A DNA stretch of 64,000 nt from JASJAR01 sp039198225 (GCA_039198225.1 JBCCTQ010000018.1:17382-81381), one strand, 5' to 3'. Counted from the stretch's first letter, positions 33,720 through 43,990 are shown. The notes: a model not told the origin generated them from the letters alone. Made by a program: numbers and translations.

Positions 33720-36700
33720 TTAGTAGTCCCTTTCGAAGAAAACGCCCAATCCTGAATCGCCAGAATTCGATGTGGACCCCCGCACGGTGAGGGAGCGGCT
33801 GACGTCGAGATTGAGGTTAATGACAGCGTCGCCTTCGGTGTCGACGGTGACATCCGTGTAGACATTTTCGGCCAGATAGGCCCCGGCCCGGACCGCCGCG
33901 CCCCCGTCATCGCCTGTGGTGACGTCAAGGTCGGCGAGGCCCGCCCCGGAGCGTACGGCGCCCAAGGCCCCGCCGCCGGAGCTTCCCAAAGTGGCGACCG
34001 CGCTGGCCAACCGGGCAATCTGGAGGGGCGAGAGGGTTTCGATGCCGCGGCCGAATATGAGGCGGGCGAGAATCTCGTCTTCGGGGAGATCTGGTCGGGA
34101 CGAAAAGCTGACTTCGGGGTCGCTTGGCGATCCTTCCACGGCGATCTCGATATCGACATCGTCGGCCTCGGTTTCAGCAATGAGGCGGATCCGTGGATCA
34201 AAAGCACCGGTGAGCGCCACCGAGCCTTGGGTGAGGTCGAGGCGGCGACCGAGGATGTCGAGGCGGCCGCGCAGGAGGTCGAATTGGCCGGACGGGACGA
34301 GGTTGGCGGTGGTGCCGGTGAGCCGGAGAAGGCCGCCGAGTTCAGCGTCGAGACCGCGGCCACGGACAAAAATCTGGCGCGGCGCGCTGATTGTCAGATC
34401 GACATCATATGCGGGCCCCGCGCCCCCGCCACCCGGCCCGCCACGGTCGATTAATCCGGCCCGGTCGCGGGTTGCCCGGGAGGCGGGCGGCTCACCGATA
34501 TGGGTGATCTCGGGAAGCCCTCCGGCAGACCCACCACCGCCGCTTGGCACCAGGACCTCCGTGGTGCCCACATCGATCCGACCCGAGATTGCGGCGCCTC
34601 CCGCAAGGGGGCCATTCACGCCGAGCCGTGCATCGAGTTCGGTACGATAAAGCGTGGGATCGGTGAGGACGACCTCATCGAGGTCAATGGAGAGCTCAGC
34701 ATTGTTCCTGTCGGTGAGGCCAACAGGCCCGGTCACGGTCACCCGGCCGCCGTCGCGGACCCGCGCGCGCATGTCGAGCGCCGCAAGGCCCCGATTGAGG
34801 TTCACCGCAGCAGAGAGATCGTCGAGCGCGATGCCCAGAAGAGGCGCCACGAGCTCTGCCCCCTCGACGGAGATCCCGCCCGCCAGGGCGTCGAGCCCCG
34901 GTTGCCCCCTGACACTCAAATCGAAGGCCGCGAGGCCCGAGGCGGCCTGGGGTGCGATCACGCCGTTCACCAGCCCTAGGGGTGCCCGACCGGTAAGGCG
35001 GAGATCGGCATCGCTCCCGTCTTCGGCCAGATCGCCCGACACATTCGCCTCTGCCCCCGCAGGCCCGGTCACCCGCGCGTCGATCGCCGCCCGCCCAGCC
35101 CCGGCGCTTTGGGCGGTGCCGTTGGCCGAAAGGGGCCCTGAAAATCCGGGCGCGAAGGGCGCAATATCGGCAAGGCGGCCGTCAAAGGTAAAATCCGTTG
35201 CCACCCCGGTGGTACCCGAGGCGGAGAGAGTAAGAAGCGCGGTTCTAAGGTCAGCCGCTTCGATGTCGATCTCGTCGCCGGCGCGGCTCCCTTCGAAAAG
35301 GAGGCGCCCCGATCCGGCCAGAAGCCGGTCGAGCGGAGCGATGCCAGTCCTTAGGTCTTGGGTATTGGCCTCGAGGGCGACGTCAAACGCTTTGAGATCG
35401 GCAGTCACTTGGCCCGCGCCAGTGAGCGCCGCACGCCCCCCGAGATCGCGCCCAAGGAACGCGCCGTAGGGCGAAAGATCGCTGATATCAACGTCGAGCG
35501 TACCGTCCACCTTTGGTGTGGTTTCGAGTTCACCGAGCGTTCCCGCGCTCGCTGCACTGCCGTTGGGCAGGGTGAGGTTGAGCGTATAGTCGAAACCGTC
35601 GGCCTGGGCGCCGGGCAGAAGGGCGGCCGCAAGGGTCGCGGGGCCAGAGAGGTTGGGCAGCACAGTCCCAAGATCATTGAGCCGTGCGTTTACTTCGCCG
35701 GTATAGGCGGGGCCAGGCGCAATGCGGGCCGTTCCGGCGACCGAGGCCTGCGCCGAGCGCACCTCAAGCCGGGTGAGCTCAATGTCGCCAGGCCGCTGCG
35801 CGGCGCTGATCGCAAAATCCGTCCGTCCGGCAAGGAGGGCATCGGCCTGGGGTATGCCGGCCACTAGATCGATGCCTTCGCCTTCTGCGTCGAGCGACAG
35901 GGCATTCTCGGCGCTTTCAAAGCGGAGGGCGAGATCGGTGCCGAGGCGCCCGCCCACGGGGCGGCCCGCAATTTCGGCAAAGCGCGCAAGATCGTCCGCG
36001 TCGAGACGGCCGGCAAAGGTAAGGCGTGGGACTCCAACCACGTCTTCGGCGGTACCGGTGCCTGAAAGGCGCGCCGCCATTGCGTCCGCCAAGAGATCAT
36101 AGGTCCAAACGCCGTCTTCCATCGCGGCGAAAAACTCGACTTCGGCCGGGCCGGAAAGGCCTTCAAAAAGGGGCCCAATCTCGGCGAGGCGAGCGTCGGC
36201 CGCCGCTTCACCTTGGCCCGACTGAAGAGCGAGGCGGGCCGAAAGGTCGGCCTGGTCGCCCCGGAGATTTGCGCGGTCGAGAAAGAGGCCCGCGGTTGTG
36301 CGGCGAAGGCGGATCTCAAGGCCAAGATCGCCCGCAAGATAGGGGTCGAGCCGTGCGTCGCCCGTTGCAAGATCGGCGCCGATGCCGGTGAGGGAAAGAT
36401 CCGCAAGGCCCGACAAGACGCCGCCCGAACCCACGAGCGTGGCGTCGAGCGCACCCGCCAACGGACGCCCGGCAAGTCCGCTAAACCGAGAGATATCGCT
36501 CGCCTCGATCCGAGCGCTTCCGTCGAGATCGAGGGTGGTCGAGAAACTGGCCACGCTTCCTTCCAGGGCGGCGCGGTAGCTTTCGCCGCTCACTTCGAGG
36601 GTGTCGATGGCGAGGGGGAGGCCCTCTTCCCAGGCGATCTCGGCGCGGCCGACGACGCGCTCGCCGATGGCCGATTGGGCGCCGGAATTTCCGAAATCGA

Positions 36701-37958
36701 GGGATTCGGCTTCGAAATCAAACGTCGCCGTGGCTGAGCGCCCATCTGCGCCGATCACCCCGCCGCCATCGAGCCGGAGAGACGCGGCCTCAATATCGCC
36801 TTGCTGGAGATCTGCGACCGTAACCACACCTCGCCAAGCTTCCCCCTGGGCCGCATCGAATGACAGGTTGAGGGCAGCGCGGGCGATTTCCGCGGCCCCG
36901 TCGGCGACGGGCAATGTGAGGGTACCACCGGCAGGGTCGGCCAGCTCACCTTCGAGCGAAAAACCCTCGACGCCCCCTTCGGCATTGAGCGCCGCCGAGC
37001 CTTCCAGGCGGAGTGATGCGGTTTCTATGAAAAGCCGCTCGATGGCTGTCGCACCCGCCCCGTCGCGGCTCGCGGAGAGATCGAGCCGAGCCGCATCGCC
37101 AAAAAACGGCCAGAACTCCTCTTCGACCAAGGCGCGCATATCGCCCGATAGGACGGCGGTAAGTTGGCGGCCGGCATCATTGGCTTGTGTGGCCACGCGG
37201 CCCGCGACCCGGTCGACCCCGTCCGCGGCCAGCGCAATATCGGCCGCGAAATCGTTGATCGGGCCTTCGCCCACCACCGTGAGGCGAAGCTCGGGTGCGC
37301 CCGGGATCCCGAGGGCGCCTGCGACGATCCCGCCTTCGCCTTCATCGAACAACGCATCGACCGCGAGAAGGCCGGTGGCGTTCGAAAACGAGGCGGCGAT
37401 CGCGATCTCGCCGCGGGTGGCGTCGATCCTGTTGAGGTCGATATCGGCTTCGCCTTCGCCGTCTTCGAGGCGGAGCGCGCCTTCGGCGGAGACCTCAAGC
37501 GCCTGGCCGAGGATGTCGGGGCCGAGATCGACCACCTCTCCGGCGATCCGGCCGATCCGGATGGCAACCGGGAGTTCGGGCAAAGTGAGCCCGGTACCGG
37601 AAGCTTCAGGGCTCGGGGCAGCAGGCTCTTCGGCAAGGGGACGGCGCGGGATCTCGATCCGCGCAGCCGTTAGTTCTTCTACTTCGAGGCGGCCCCGAAG
37701 GAGGGCGGCGCGGTTCCAATCGAGGACCGCGTCCGTCAGGGTTAGCCACACGCCATCGGCATCGGCGATCGTGAGGCTTGAAAGCTCGGCGCGCCCCGTA
37801 AGCGCGCCCCGGAACCCACGCACCGTCACGCTCCGTCCAAGCCGCGACAGTTGCTCTTCAATCAGCCTTTCCAGGCGCGTGCCGCCATCGTCCTGCGCCA
37901 GAGCGACCGGCGCGGTAACGAGGCCAAGAACCAGAAGATATGCAAAACCCCGTCTCAA
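33720..37958 (-). CDS. tamB: Translocation and assembly module protein TamB
   Basis: 1412 residues. An N-terminal signal/anchor (FAYLLVLGLVTAPVALAQDD) precedes a very long repetitive beta-rich region with alternating Leu/Ala/Gly and acidic residues. The C-terminal DUF490 domain includes FDLLRGRLDILGRRLDLTQG, then LIFGRGIETLSPLQIARLAS, and ends SGLGVFFERDY. TamB spans the periplasm from the inner membrane and works with the outer-membrane TamA in outer-membrane protein assembly and in phospholipid transport. It overlaps tamA by 4 bp. The large open frames on the opposite strand are shadows of its GC-rich codons. Confidence 0.93.
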   Translation of the reverse strand: MRRGFAYLLVLGLVTAPVALAQDDGGTRLERLIEEQLSRLGRSVTVRGFRGALTGRAELSSLTIADADGVWLTLTDAVLDWNRAALLRGRLEVEELTAARIEIPRRPLAEEPAAPSPEASGTGLTLPELPVAIRIGRIAGEVVDLGPDILGQALEVSAEGALRLEDGEGEADIDLNRIDATRGEIAIAASFSNATGLLAVDALFDEGEGGIVAGALGIPGAPELRLTVVGEGPINDFAADIALAADGVDRVAGRVATQANDAGRQLTAVLSGDMRALVEEEFWPFFGDAARLDLSASRDGAGATAIERLFIETASLRLEGSAALNAEGGVEGFSLEGELADPAGGTLTLPVADGAAEIARAALNLSFDAAQGEAWRGVVTVADLQQGDIEAASLRLDGGGVIGADGRSATATFDFEAESLDFGNSGAQSAIGERVVGRAEIAWEEGLPLAIDTLEVSGESYRAALEGSVASFSTTLDLDGSARIEASDISRFSGLAGRPLAGALDATLVGSGGVLSGLADLSLTGIGADLATGDARLDPYLAGDLGLEIRLRRTTAGLFLDRANLRGDQADLSARLALQSGQGEAAADARLAEIGPLFEGLSGPAEVEFFAAMEDGVWTYDLLADAMAARLSGTGTAEDVVGVPRLTFAGRLDADDLARFAEIAGRPVGGRLGTDLALRFESAENALSLDAEGEGIDLVAGIPQADALLAGRTDFAISAAQRPGDIELTRLEVRSAQASVAGTARIAPGPAYTGEVNARLNDLGTVLPNLSGPATLAAALLPGAQADGFDYTLNLTLPNGSAASAGTLGELETTPKVDGTLDVDISDLSPYGAFLGRDLGGRAALTGAGQVTADLKAFDVALEANTQDLRTGIAPLDRLLAGSGRLLFEGSRAGDEIDIEAADLRTALLTLSASGTTGVATDFTFDGRLADIAPFAPGFSGPLSANGTAQSAGAGRAAIDARVTGPAGAEANVSGDLAEDGSDADLRLTGRAPLGLVNGVIAPQAASGLAAFDLSVRGQPGLDALAGGISVEGAELVAPLLGIALDDLSAAVNLNRGLAALDMRARVRDGGRVTVTGPVGLTDRNNAELSIDLDEVVLTDPTLYRTELDARLGVNGPLAGGAAISGRIDVGTTEVLVPSGGGGSAGGLPEITHIGEPPASRATRDRAGLIDRGGPGGGGAGPAYDVDLTISAPRQIFVRGRGLDAELGGLLRLTGTTANLVPSGQFDLLRGRLDILGRRLDLTQGSVALTGAFDPRIRLIAETEADDVDIEIAVEGSPSDPEVSFSSRPDLPEDEILARLIFGRGIETLSPLQIARLASAVATLGSSGGGALGAVRSGAGLADLDVTTGDDGGAAVRAGAYLAENVYTDVTVDTEGDAVINLNLDVSRSLTVRGSTSNSGDSGLGVFFERDY

Positions 37959-39751
37959 AACGCTTGCCCGATGCCAACGTAGACGAAAAAGGACGATCCG
38001 TTGCTTTCGCTGACCGGCACGGCAAGGTCGAGCCGGATCGGGCCGAGGCCGGTGTTATAACGAAGTCCGAGCCCAGCGCCGGCATGGGAGCCGCCGCCCG
38101 TCCCCGGCAAAGCGCTGTCGCCGACAAAGCCGAGATCGGCGAAACCAACGACACCAATCGTCTCTGTGACTGTGGCCCGCACTTCGCCCGAAAGCGCCAG
38201 AAAGCCCAACCCTCCGGTCGTCTCACCACCGATCTCGACGCCCAAGGATTGGTAAGACTGGCCCCGCACGGTGCCGCCGCCGCCCGTGAAGAACCGAAAA
38301 TCGGCTGGCACGTCCTCAATCCCCGGACCCAGGATCGAGCCGATTTGGGCACTCCCGGCAAGGACGAATCGATCAGTGTCGGCAAGGGGTCGGTAGATCC
38401 GGCCATCAAGGACAAGCCGCGCCCCGCTGCCGGCCGTTTGAAGCCCTAGGAACGGCGTAAGGCTCGCTTCGAGATATTGGCCCGTCTTGGGGTCGAGGGC
38501 GTCGTCACGGTCAGACCAGGTGAGCATTCCCGGAAAAGTCAGCAGCCGGAACGTGTCTTCACCGGTGGCGTCGTCGATCGTAGAGTTCCGGAAACCGATG
38601 CCAAGTTCGGCGGTCAAACGGTCGCTTACGATGCGCCGGAGGCCGGTGGTGATCTCGAAACTGTCGGAGGTGAATTCGGGTTCGCGGAGGGTCTCGTATG
38701 TGAGATCTACCAGGAAGTCAGTATCGACGAAGAACGTCGCCGGGCGTTCAAAACTGGCGCCGAGTTTGAGATCGATACCCCCCGTTTGCCCGCCGATCCC
38801 GGCAAGTTCACCGTCAAACCGGAGCCTTTCGGCATCGCCGAGAAGGTTGCGGTTGAGCCAAAACGCCGTGAAGCGGAGCCCCTCTTCGGTGGAAAACTCG
38901 CCGCCGAGGCCGAACCGGCGGCGCTTTTCTTCGACAAGCCTGAGATCAAAATCGAGCGTGCCATCGGGATTGGGCAGTTCGGCTTCGGTGAGTGCCACCG
39001 AGCGGAAGGCGCCGCTTCGACGGAGCCTGGCGGCGGCCCGTTCGGCCGCTTCGGGCGTGACGATCTCACCGCGCGGCCAGGCGATGATCCGGCCCACCGC
39101 ATCCCCTTTCACCGCCTCATTTCCAGAAACACTGAGCCGGCCGAACCGCAGCCGGGGCCCTGGATCGACAAAGATTGCCGCATCCAGGCGGCTTTCTTGG
39201 TGACGGGCGCGGAGGTCCTGCCCTGAGATCTCTGCTTTCGCAAAGCCCAAGGCGCGCCAGCCATCGACCGCCGCACCGGAGGTGGCCCGCAGGGTGCCGG
39301 TGCGAGCGATGGCACCCGGGCGGAAGTCTTCGGGCAGATCGGTGTCGGGTGCGGTCGGGGCGATGGAAGTGCTGCCGAACCGAAAGCGCGGGCCGGGGCG
39401 GACCGTGACGGTCACCCGACCGATCGCATCCGGTCGTTCAAAGGGCGGGATCCCGGCCGCCTCTCGCCCATCGACGGTGACATTGACCACAGGGCCGAAA
39501 TATCCTGCGCCGTAGAGTGCTTCGATCAGCCGGCCGTATTCGGCTCGGGCGGCGGCCAAAACGGTGGTGGGGTCATCGACCCCGTCACGCTTGGTCTCTG
39601 CGAGGATTGAGGCCCGGGCGAGGCTACGTCGGAGGTCTTCCGATGCCCCAATGGCAAATAGGTCGAGTTGTTCGAACGCGGCCCCGGGATGCGCAAGGGC
39701 CAAAAAGATCAAGGAAAGGACTTTGCCTGAAAACCGCACCATTGCCCGCAC
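37955..39751 (-). CDS. tamA: Translocation and assembly module protein TamA (Omp85 family)
   Basis: 598 residues; ATG 39751, or ATG 39742 giving a tidier signal peptide (MVRFSGKVLSLIFLALAHPG). POTRA domains occupy residues about 30-270 (VTVTVRPGPRFRFGSTSI, DPGPRLRFGRLSVSGNEAVK). The rest is a 16-strand barrel of the BamA/TamA type, with the lid-loop motif GGGGTVRGQSYQSLG. The final residue is Phe (YVGIGQAF), as expected for a BAM-recognised beta signal. Outer membrane. It pairs with tamB, with which it overlaps by 4 bp. Confidence 0.93.
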   Translation of the reverse strand: MRAMVRFSGKVLSLIFLALAHPGAAFEQLDLFAIGASEDLRRSLARASILAETKRDGVDDPTTVLAAARAEYGRLIEALYGAGYFGPVVNVTVDGREAAGIPPFERPDAIGRVTVTVRPGPRFRFGSTSIAPTAPDTDLPEDFRPGAIARTGTLRATSGAAVDGWRALGFAKAEISGQDLRARHQESRLDAAIFVDPGPRLRFGRLSVSGNEAVKGDAVGRIIAWPRGEIVTPEAAERAAARLRRSGAFRSVALTEAELPNPDGTLDFDLRLVEEKRRRFGLGGEFSTEEGLRFTAFWLNRNLLGDAERLRFDGELAGIGGQTGGIDLKLGASFERPATFFVDTDFLVDLTYETLREPEFTSDSFEITTGLRRIVSDRLTAELGIGFRNSTIDDATGEDTFRLLTFPGMLTWSDRDDALDPKTGQYLEASLTPFLGLQTAGSGARLVLDGRIYRPLADTDRFVLAGSAQIGSILGPGIEDVPADFRFFTGGGGTVRGQSYQSLGVEIGGETTGGLGFLALSGEVRATVTETIGVVGFADLGFVGDSALPGTGGGSHAGAGLGLRYNTGLGPIRLDLAVPVSESNGSSFFVYVGIGQAF

Positions 39752-39792
39752 CCGTCGCGCGAGCAGGGTGAGACGCCGCCCGCCCCTTTGGC

Positions 39793-40431
39793 CTAAGTCA
39801 TCGCGACGGGGAGCGAAACCTCATTCCGACGCCGCCAGGGCAAAGTGAACGGGTCATCAAACCAAGCCGCTTCGGACGCGCCGGTGGCCTCAAGACCTTT
39901 GGCGGCATTCCAGCGGCGGAGGCGGCGTTCTTGATTGGCAATCCGAGCTTCGGTGGCAAGGCCCGCAAAACCCACAACGCTCCGCAAGTCCGGCGCCAAT
40001 TCGACAATGCGGATTGATTGGTTTTCGGGTTCGGGCAGGGTCTCGGCTGTGTATTCTGACGGCATCATGAAACGCACTGTCCAAGCGTCGCCTTCCGCCG
40101 CGCGAGTGACCGGCGCGGTCATTGCGATTTTCTCGGGGGCGCGGGTTACGGGGGCTGTCATGGCCACCTTCGCGGCGGTAGTGTTTTTTCCGAAGATGTA
40201 GCCCGCCAATGTCCGAAACCCCTGGCGGAGGGCTGCGTCGGCCGAGCCCCGGATCGTGACCTCGGCAGCGAGGAAGGGGCGGTAGCGGCGAAGCTCAAAG
40301 GGACCTTCGCGCTGAAGGACGTCCCAGCTCGGGGTCTCGTAGCCTCGGTATTCGGCGGCTGCGGCGCCGGATGCGGCTAGTCCTGTGGCCGACATTCCCA
40401 AGAGGGCGCTCCGTCGTGTCATGTTGCTCAT
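39793..40431 (-). CDS. SOUL heme-binding family protein, exported
   Basis: 212 residues from ATG 40431; ATG 40422 (MTRRSALLGMSATGLAASG) gives the tidier twin-arginine signal. The SOUL domain is seen in YETPSWDVLQREGPFELRRY, FRTLAGYIFGKNTTAAKVAM, the paired TAPVTRAPEKIAMTAPVTR, and WTVRFMMPSEYTAETLPEPE. Family members bind heme or related ligands; the role in bacteria is unclear. The Tat signal suggests a cofactor-loaded periplasmic protein. It is divergent from leuC across a 219-bp gap. Confidence 0.87.
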   Translation of the reverse strand: MSNMTRRSALLGMSATGLAASGAAAAEYRGYETPSWDVLQREGPFELRRYRPFLAAEVTIRGSADAALRQGFRTLAGYIFGKNTTAAKVAMTAPVTRAPEKIAMTAPVTRAAEGDAWTVRFMMPSEYTAETLPEPENQSIRIVELAPDLRSVVGFAGLATEARIANQERRLRRWNAAKGLEATGASEAAWFDDPFTLPWRRRNEVSLPVAMT

Positions 40432-40650
40432 ATGACTTCTACGCCGCCCCGCGCGCGTCGGATCACCTGGCCTGCCTTGAAAACAACGCAAATGACGGTA
40501 TGCTTCGCTAATGGCTTTGATGTACGTCACCGACGATCATGCTCGCGTGCCCTGGCGCTTTTACGGCGCTCAGCTCTGCGTGCGCCTATCCGTTTAAGCA
40601 AACACCCCGCACATTTTCCGTGTTTCCATCGCTTTGCTTGAGCCACCGCT

Positions 40651-42057
40651 ATGTCAACTCCGCGTACCCTCTACGATAAAATCTGGGATGATCACGTCGT
40701 CCGATCGGGCGAAGACGGATCGACGCTGGTCTATATCGACCGCCATTTCGTCCACGAAGTCACAAGCCCCCAGGCCTTCGAGGGTCTCCGGATGGCCGGA
40801 AGGCCCGTTCGTGCGCCGGAGAAGACCATCGCCGTCCCCGACCATAACGTGCCCACCGACCCGACCCGGCTGTCGGGCATCAAGGACGAGCAATCGCGGA
40901 TCCAGGTGGAGGCGCTCCGGACCAACACCAGAGATTTCGGGGTCGAGCTTTATGACATGGACGACAAGCGCCAAGGCATCGTCCATATCGTGGGACCCGA
41001 GCAGGGTTGGACCCAGCCTGGGCTGACGATTGTCTGCGGCGACAGCCACACCGCGACCCACGGAGCCTTCGGCGCACTCGCCCATGGGATCGGGACCTCC
41101 GAAGTCGAGCACGTTCTGGCCACCCAAACGCTCATCCAAATGAAATCGAAGAATATGCTGGTGGAGGTCGAGGGCGATCTCGCACCCGGGGTGACGGCAA
41201 AGGACATCACCCTTTCGATTATCGGCAAAACCGGAACGGCCGGGGGCACGGGCCATGTGATCGAATATGCCGGTTCGGCGATCCGGGCGCTCTCCATGGA
41301 AGGACGGATGACAGTCTGCAACATGGCCATCGAAGGCGGCGCCCGGGCGGGGCTCATCGCGCCTGACGAGACGACTTTTGCCTATGTTAAAGGCCGCCCC
41401 CATGCGCCGAAGGGCGAGATGTGGGACAAAGCACTGGCCTTTTGGCAAACGCTCCGTTCAGACGAGGGTGCCCATTTTGACCGGGTGGTGCATCTTGACG
41501 CGAGCGAGATTGCCCCGGTCGTGACCTGGGGCACCTCGCCCGAGGACGTGTTGCCCATCACTGACCGCGTGCCCGACCCCCACACGTTCCAAGGCCCCAA
41601 AGTCGACGCCGCACGGCGCTCCCTCGACTATATGGGGCTCGAACCCGGCACCCGGCTCCAGGATGTCGAAATTGACACGGTGTTCATCGGCTCATGCACC
41701 AACGGGCGGATCGAGGACTTGCGCGAAGTGGCCAAGATCATGGAAGGCCGCCGCGTCAAAGACGGGCTCCGAGCGATGATCGTGCCGGGCTCGGGAATCG
41801 TTCGCCTCCAGGCCGAGCAAGAAGGGATCGCCCAAAAGCTCCAGGAGGCTGGATTCGAATGGCGGATGTCGGGCTGTTCGATGTGTCTTGGCATGAACCC
41901 TGACCAGCTCAAACCCGGCGAACGTTGCGCGTCGACCTCGAATCGCAACTTCGAAGGACGCCAAGGATATAAGGGCCGAACGCATCTGATGTCGCCCGCG
42001 ATGGCGGCCGCTGCGGCGGTTACGGGACGGCTGACCGACGTGCGTGACCTTATGTAA
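40651..42057 (+). CDS. leuC: 3-isopropylmalate dehydratase large subunit
   Basis: 468 residues. With LeuD it isomerises 2-isopropylmalate to 3-isopropylmalate in leucine synthesis. Aconitase-family motifs include LYDKIWDDHVV at the start, VCGDSHTATHGAFGALAHGI, and the three 4Fe-4S ligands in IGSCTNGRIEDL and SGCSMCLGMNPD. The length is typical. leuD lies 1.3 kb downstream, separated by a VPLPA-CTERM gene with a terminator, so the two subunits are probably not made from one simple transcript. Confidence 0.96.
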   Translation: MSTPRTLYDKIWDDHVVRSGEDGSTLVYIDRHFVHEVTSPQAFEGLRMAGRPVRAPEKTIAVPDHNVPTDPTRLSGIKDEQSRIQVEALRTNTRDFGVELYDMDDKRQGIVHIVGPEQGWTQPGLTIVCGDSHTATHGAFGALAHGIGTSEVEHVLATQTLIQMKSKNMLVEVEGDLAPGVTAKDITLSIIGKTGTAGGTGHVIEYAGSAIRALSMEGRMTVCNMAIEGGARAGLIAPDETTFAYVKGRPHAPKGEMWDKALAFWQTLRSDEGAHFDRVVHLDASEIAPVVTWGTSPEDVLPITDRVPDPHTFQGPKVDAARRSLDYMGLEPGTRLQDVEIDTVFIGSCTNGRIEDLREVAKIMEGRRVKDGLRAMIVPGSGIVRLQAEQEGIAQKLQEAGFEWRMSGCSMCLGMNPDQLKPGERCASTSNRNFEGRQGYKGRTHLMSPAMAAAAAVTGRLTDVRDLM

Positions 42058-42309
42058 CCCTGGCAATACCCCGGCTGCCGTCCGGACCACGCAATCCCGC
42101 ATTGTTGCAATTTTGGCATACAATCGCCGAGCTTAACCGGGTATTTCGGCGGCACTCCGAACAAATTCGACGAAGCGATTGTTGGTCCTGAGAGAATGTG
42201 GCAAAGATGCGGCAATCCCGGGAACGCTGTCGGGTTCTTATGTTGCGAGTTGCGTGCACAGCCAAAGAGCGAGGGTCGGCACGCTTCGGATTTTAGTGGG
42301 GAGTTCGCT

Positions 42310-43155
42310 ATGCGTACTTTACAAACCGTTTCAGCCTCAATCGCGCTGGCCATGGCCGCGTCGAATGCGTTTGCTGCGGCGGTCACTATCGAGAGCGTCA
42401 CCGGCGAATGGGTGTCGGTGGGACCGAACAATGTATTTGGAGTGGAATATTCCGCGTCGCGCGACCAGGTGGACTGGGGCAGGCCTTTTAGGAGCGGCGG
42501 CGACAAGAGCGGATACAAGTTCGAGGGCCTCATCCCGCCGCCGATCAACGTGACACCGGACACGACGTTCGACCTCGGCAAATTCACCCATCTCAACAAC
42601 TCGTTGTCGCCCAACACACCCGGCGCGCCGACGATCAGCCAGGCCGAGCTTAAGGTCGATATCGGCGTCGATATTGGCGGCAGCAAATACTCGATCTCGC
42701 AGACCTACAATTTCGCCCATGAGGAAACGGCAAACAGGATTGGCACCCGTGCCACCTGCGCTTATGGCGGGGCAGAAGGCCAGGGCGTCAATGTCAACGG
42801 CTGCGCCGACAGGGTGACGGCGACGCTCAACGATGCGGTCAGCGAGACGATCGTCCTCGACGGGTTGGAGTATATTTTCGAGATCACCGGATTCATGGCC
42901 GAAGGTGCGATGAACCTTCTCGACTTCTTCCTGACAACCGAGGAAGAGGACAACTCGGCGATCTTGGTCGGGAAATACTCGATCAACGAGGTTGATGATC
43001 CAACGCCGCCTGCACCACCCGAGACACCGCCGGAAACGCCTCCGTCTTCGCCCCCGGGCGACCCGATCACTCCGGTTCCGCTCCCTGCGGCTGGGTGGAT
43101 GCTGATCGCCGGCATCGGTGGACTGGCCGCACTCCGGCGCCGGAAGAAAGCCTGA
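42310..43155 (+). CDS. VPLPA-CTERM sorting domain protein (choice-of-anchor K type)
   Basis: 281 residues from ATG 42310. A signal peptide (MRTLQTVSASIALAMAASNA) runs to FAA. The middle resembles choice-of-anchor-K proteins: WVSVGPNNVFGVEYS, FEGLIPPP, FDLGKFTHLNNSLSPNTPGA. A Pro/Thr-rich linker follows, then the sorting tail VPLPAAGWMLIAGIGGLAAL with RRRKKA. VPLPA-CTERM tails are processed by an exosortase and direct the protein to the cell surface, usually with exopolysaccharide. No exosortase is in this window. It sits between leuC and leuD with its own terminator. Confidence 0.88.
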   Translation: MRTLQTVSASIALAMAASNAFAAAVTIESVTGEWVSVGPNNVFGVEYSASRDQVDWGRPFRSGGDKSGYKFEGLIPPPINVTPDTTFDLGKFTHLNNSLSPNTPGAPTISQAELKVDIGVDIGGSKYSISQTYNFAHEETANRIGTRATCAYGGAEGQGVNVNGCADRVTATLNDAVSETIVLDGLEYIFEITGFMAEGAMNLLDFFLTTEEEDNSAILVGKYSINEVDDPTPPAPPETPPETPPSSPPGDPITPVPLPAAGWMLIAGIGGLAALRRRKKA

Positions 43156-43183
43156 GGCATATCAAATATCGCTACGGGGAAAG

Positions 43184-43207
43184 CCGCACCTTCGGGTGCG
43201 GTTTTTT
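43184..43207 (+). terminator. Rho-independent terminator of the VPLPA-CTERM gene
   Basis: A perfect 7-bp stem CCGCACC / GGTGCGG closing a TTCG tetraloop, followed by six T. It lies 29 bp after the VPLPA-CTERM stop. A textbook intrinsic terminator. Confidence 0.9.
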
Positions 43208-43384
43208 CGTTTGGAGAGCCGCAGCGGGCTGACCTGCGCTTGGTTCGAAGCGCGGTGGAGACGGGACGCCGCAGCCCCGCTTTCGCATGTAAGGCTCTAA
43301 TTCCCCGGAACATGCCCTTTTGCACCGCACGCCCAGAATGCATAGATTGAGCCAAACCGGCTCACTAAGCGTCAAGGAACACCC

Positions 43385-43990
43385 GTGGATAAATTCACCA
43401 AACTGACCGGCGTCGCGGCGCCCATGCCGCGGGTGAATGTCGACACGGATATGATCCTGCCAAAGCAATATCTCAAAACGATCAAGCGCACTGGGCTCGG
43501 CGTCGCCCTGTTCGAGGAACTCCGTTACACGCGGGACGGCGCCGAGACCGAGGATTTTGTCCTCAACCGACCGGCCTACCGGGATGCCAAGATCCTGGTG
43601 ACGGGTGACAATTTCGGCTGCGGCTCGTCGCGGGAGCACGCGCCGTGGGCGCTCTTGGATTTCGGGATCAGGGTGGTGATTTCGACGTCTTTCGCCGACA
43701 TTTTCTTCAACAATTGCTTTAAGAACGGCATCTTGCCGGTCACGCTACCGGAAGAGAAGGTCACGCTCTTGATGGGCGATGCCGAGAAAGGTGCCAACGC
43801 GGTGCTGTCGGTGGATCTCGAAAGTCAGACCATCAGCCGGCCCAATGGCGAGGTAATCCATTTCGACATTGACCCCTTCCGACGCCACTGCCTTTTGAAC
43901 GGGCTTGACGATATCGGTCTCACACTCGAAGCGGCCGAAGACATTGACCGGTTCGAAGGCGATTTTCACGCCGAGCGCCCCTGGCTCTAA
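43385..43990 (+). CDS. leuD: 3-isopropylmalate dehydratase small subunit
   Basis: 201 residues, GTG start at 43385. Swivelling domain that completes the active site of LeuC. Motifs are VNVDTDMILPKQYLKTIKRT near the start, then DNFGCGSSREHAPWALLDFG and SFADIFFNNCFKNGILPV, and a C-terminal FDIDPFRRHCLLNGLDDIGL. The length is standard for the bacterial LeuD. It is preceded by the terminator of the VPLPA gene, so it probably has its own promoter in 43208-43384. Confidence 0.95.
   Translation: MDKFTKLTGVAAPMPRVNVDTDMILPKQYLKTIKRTGLGVALFEELRYTRDGAETEDFVLNRPAYRDAKILVTGDNFGCGSSREHAPWALLDFGIRVVISTSFADIFFNNCFKNGILPVTLPEEKVTLLMGDAEKGANAVLSVDLESQTISRPNGEVIHFDIDPFRRHCLLNGLDDIGLTLEAAEDIDRFEGDFHAERPWL

Noticed and set aside
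36601..38013. 470-codon plus-strand ORF opposite tamB
   Set aside because: Ser/Arg/Pro-rich shadow with no domain; tamB is well supported on the other strand.
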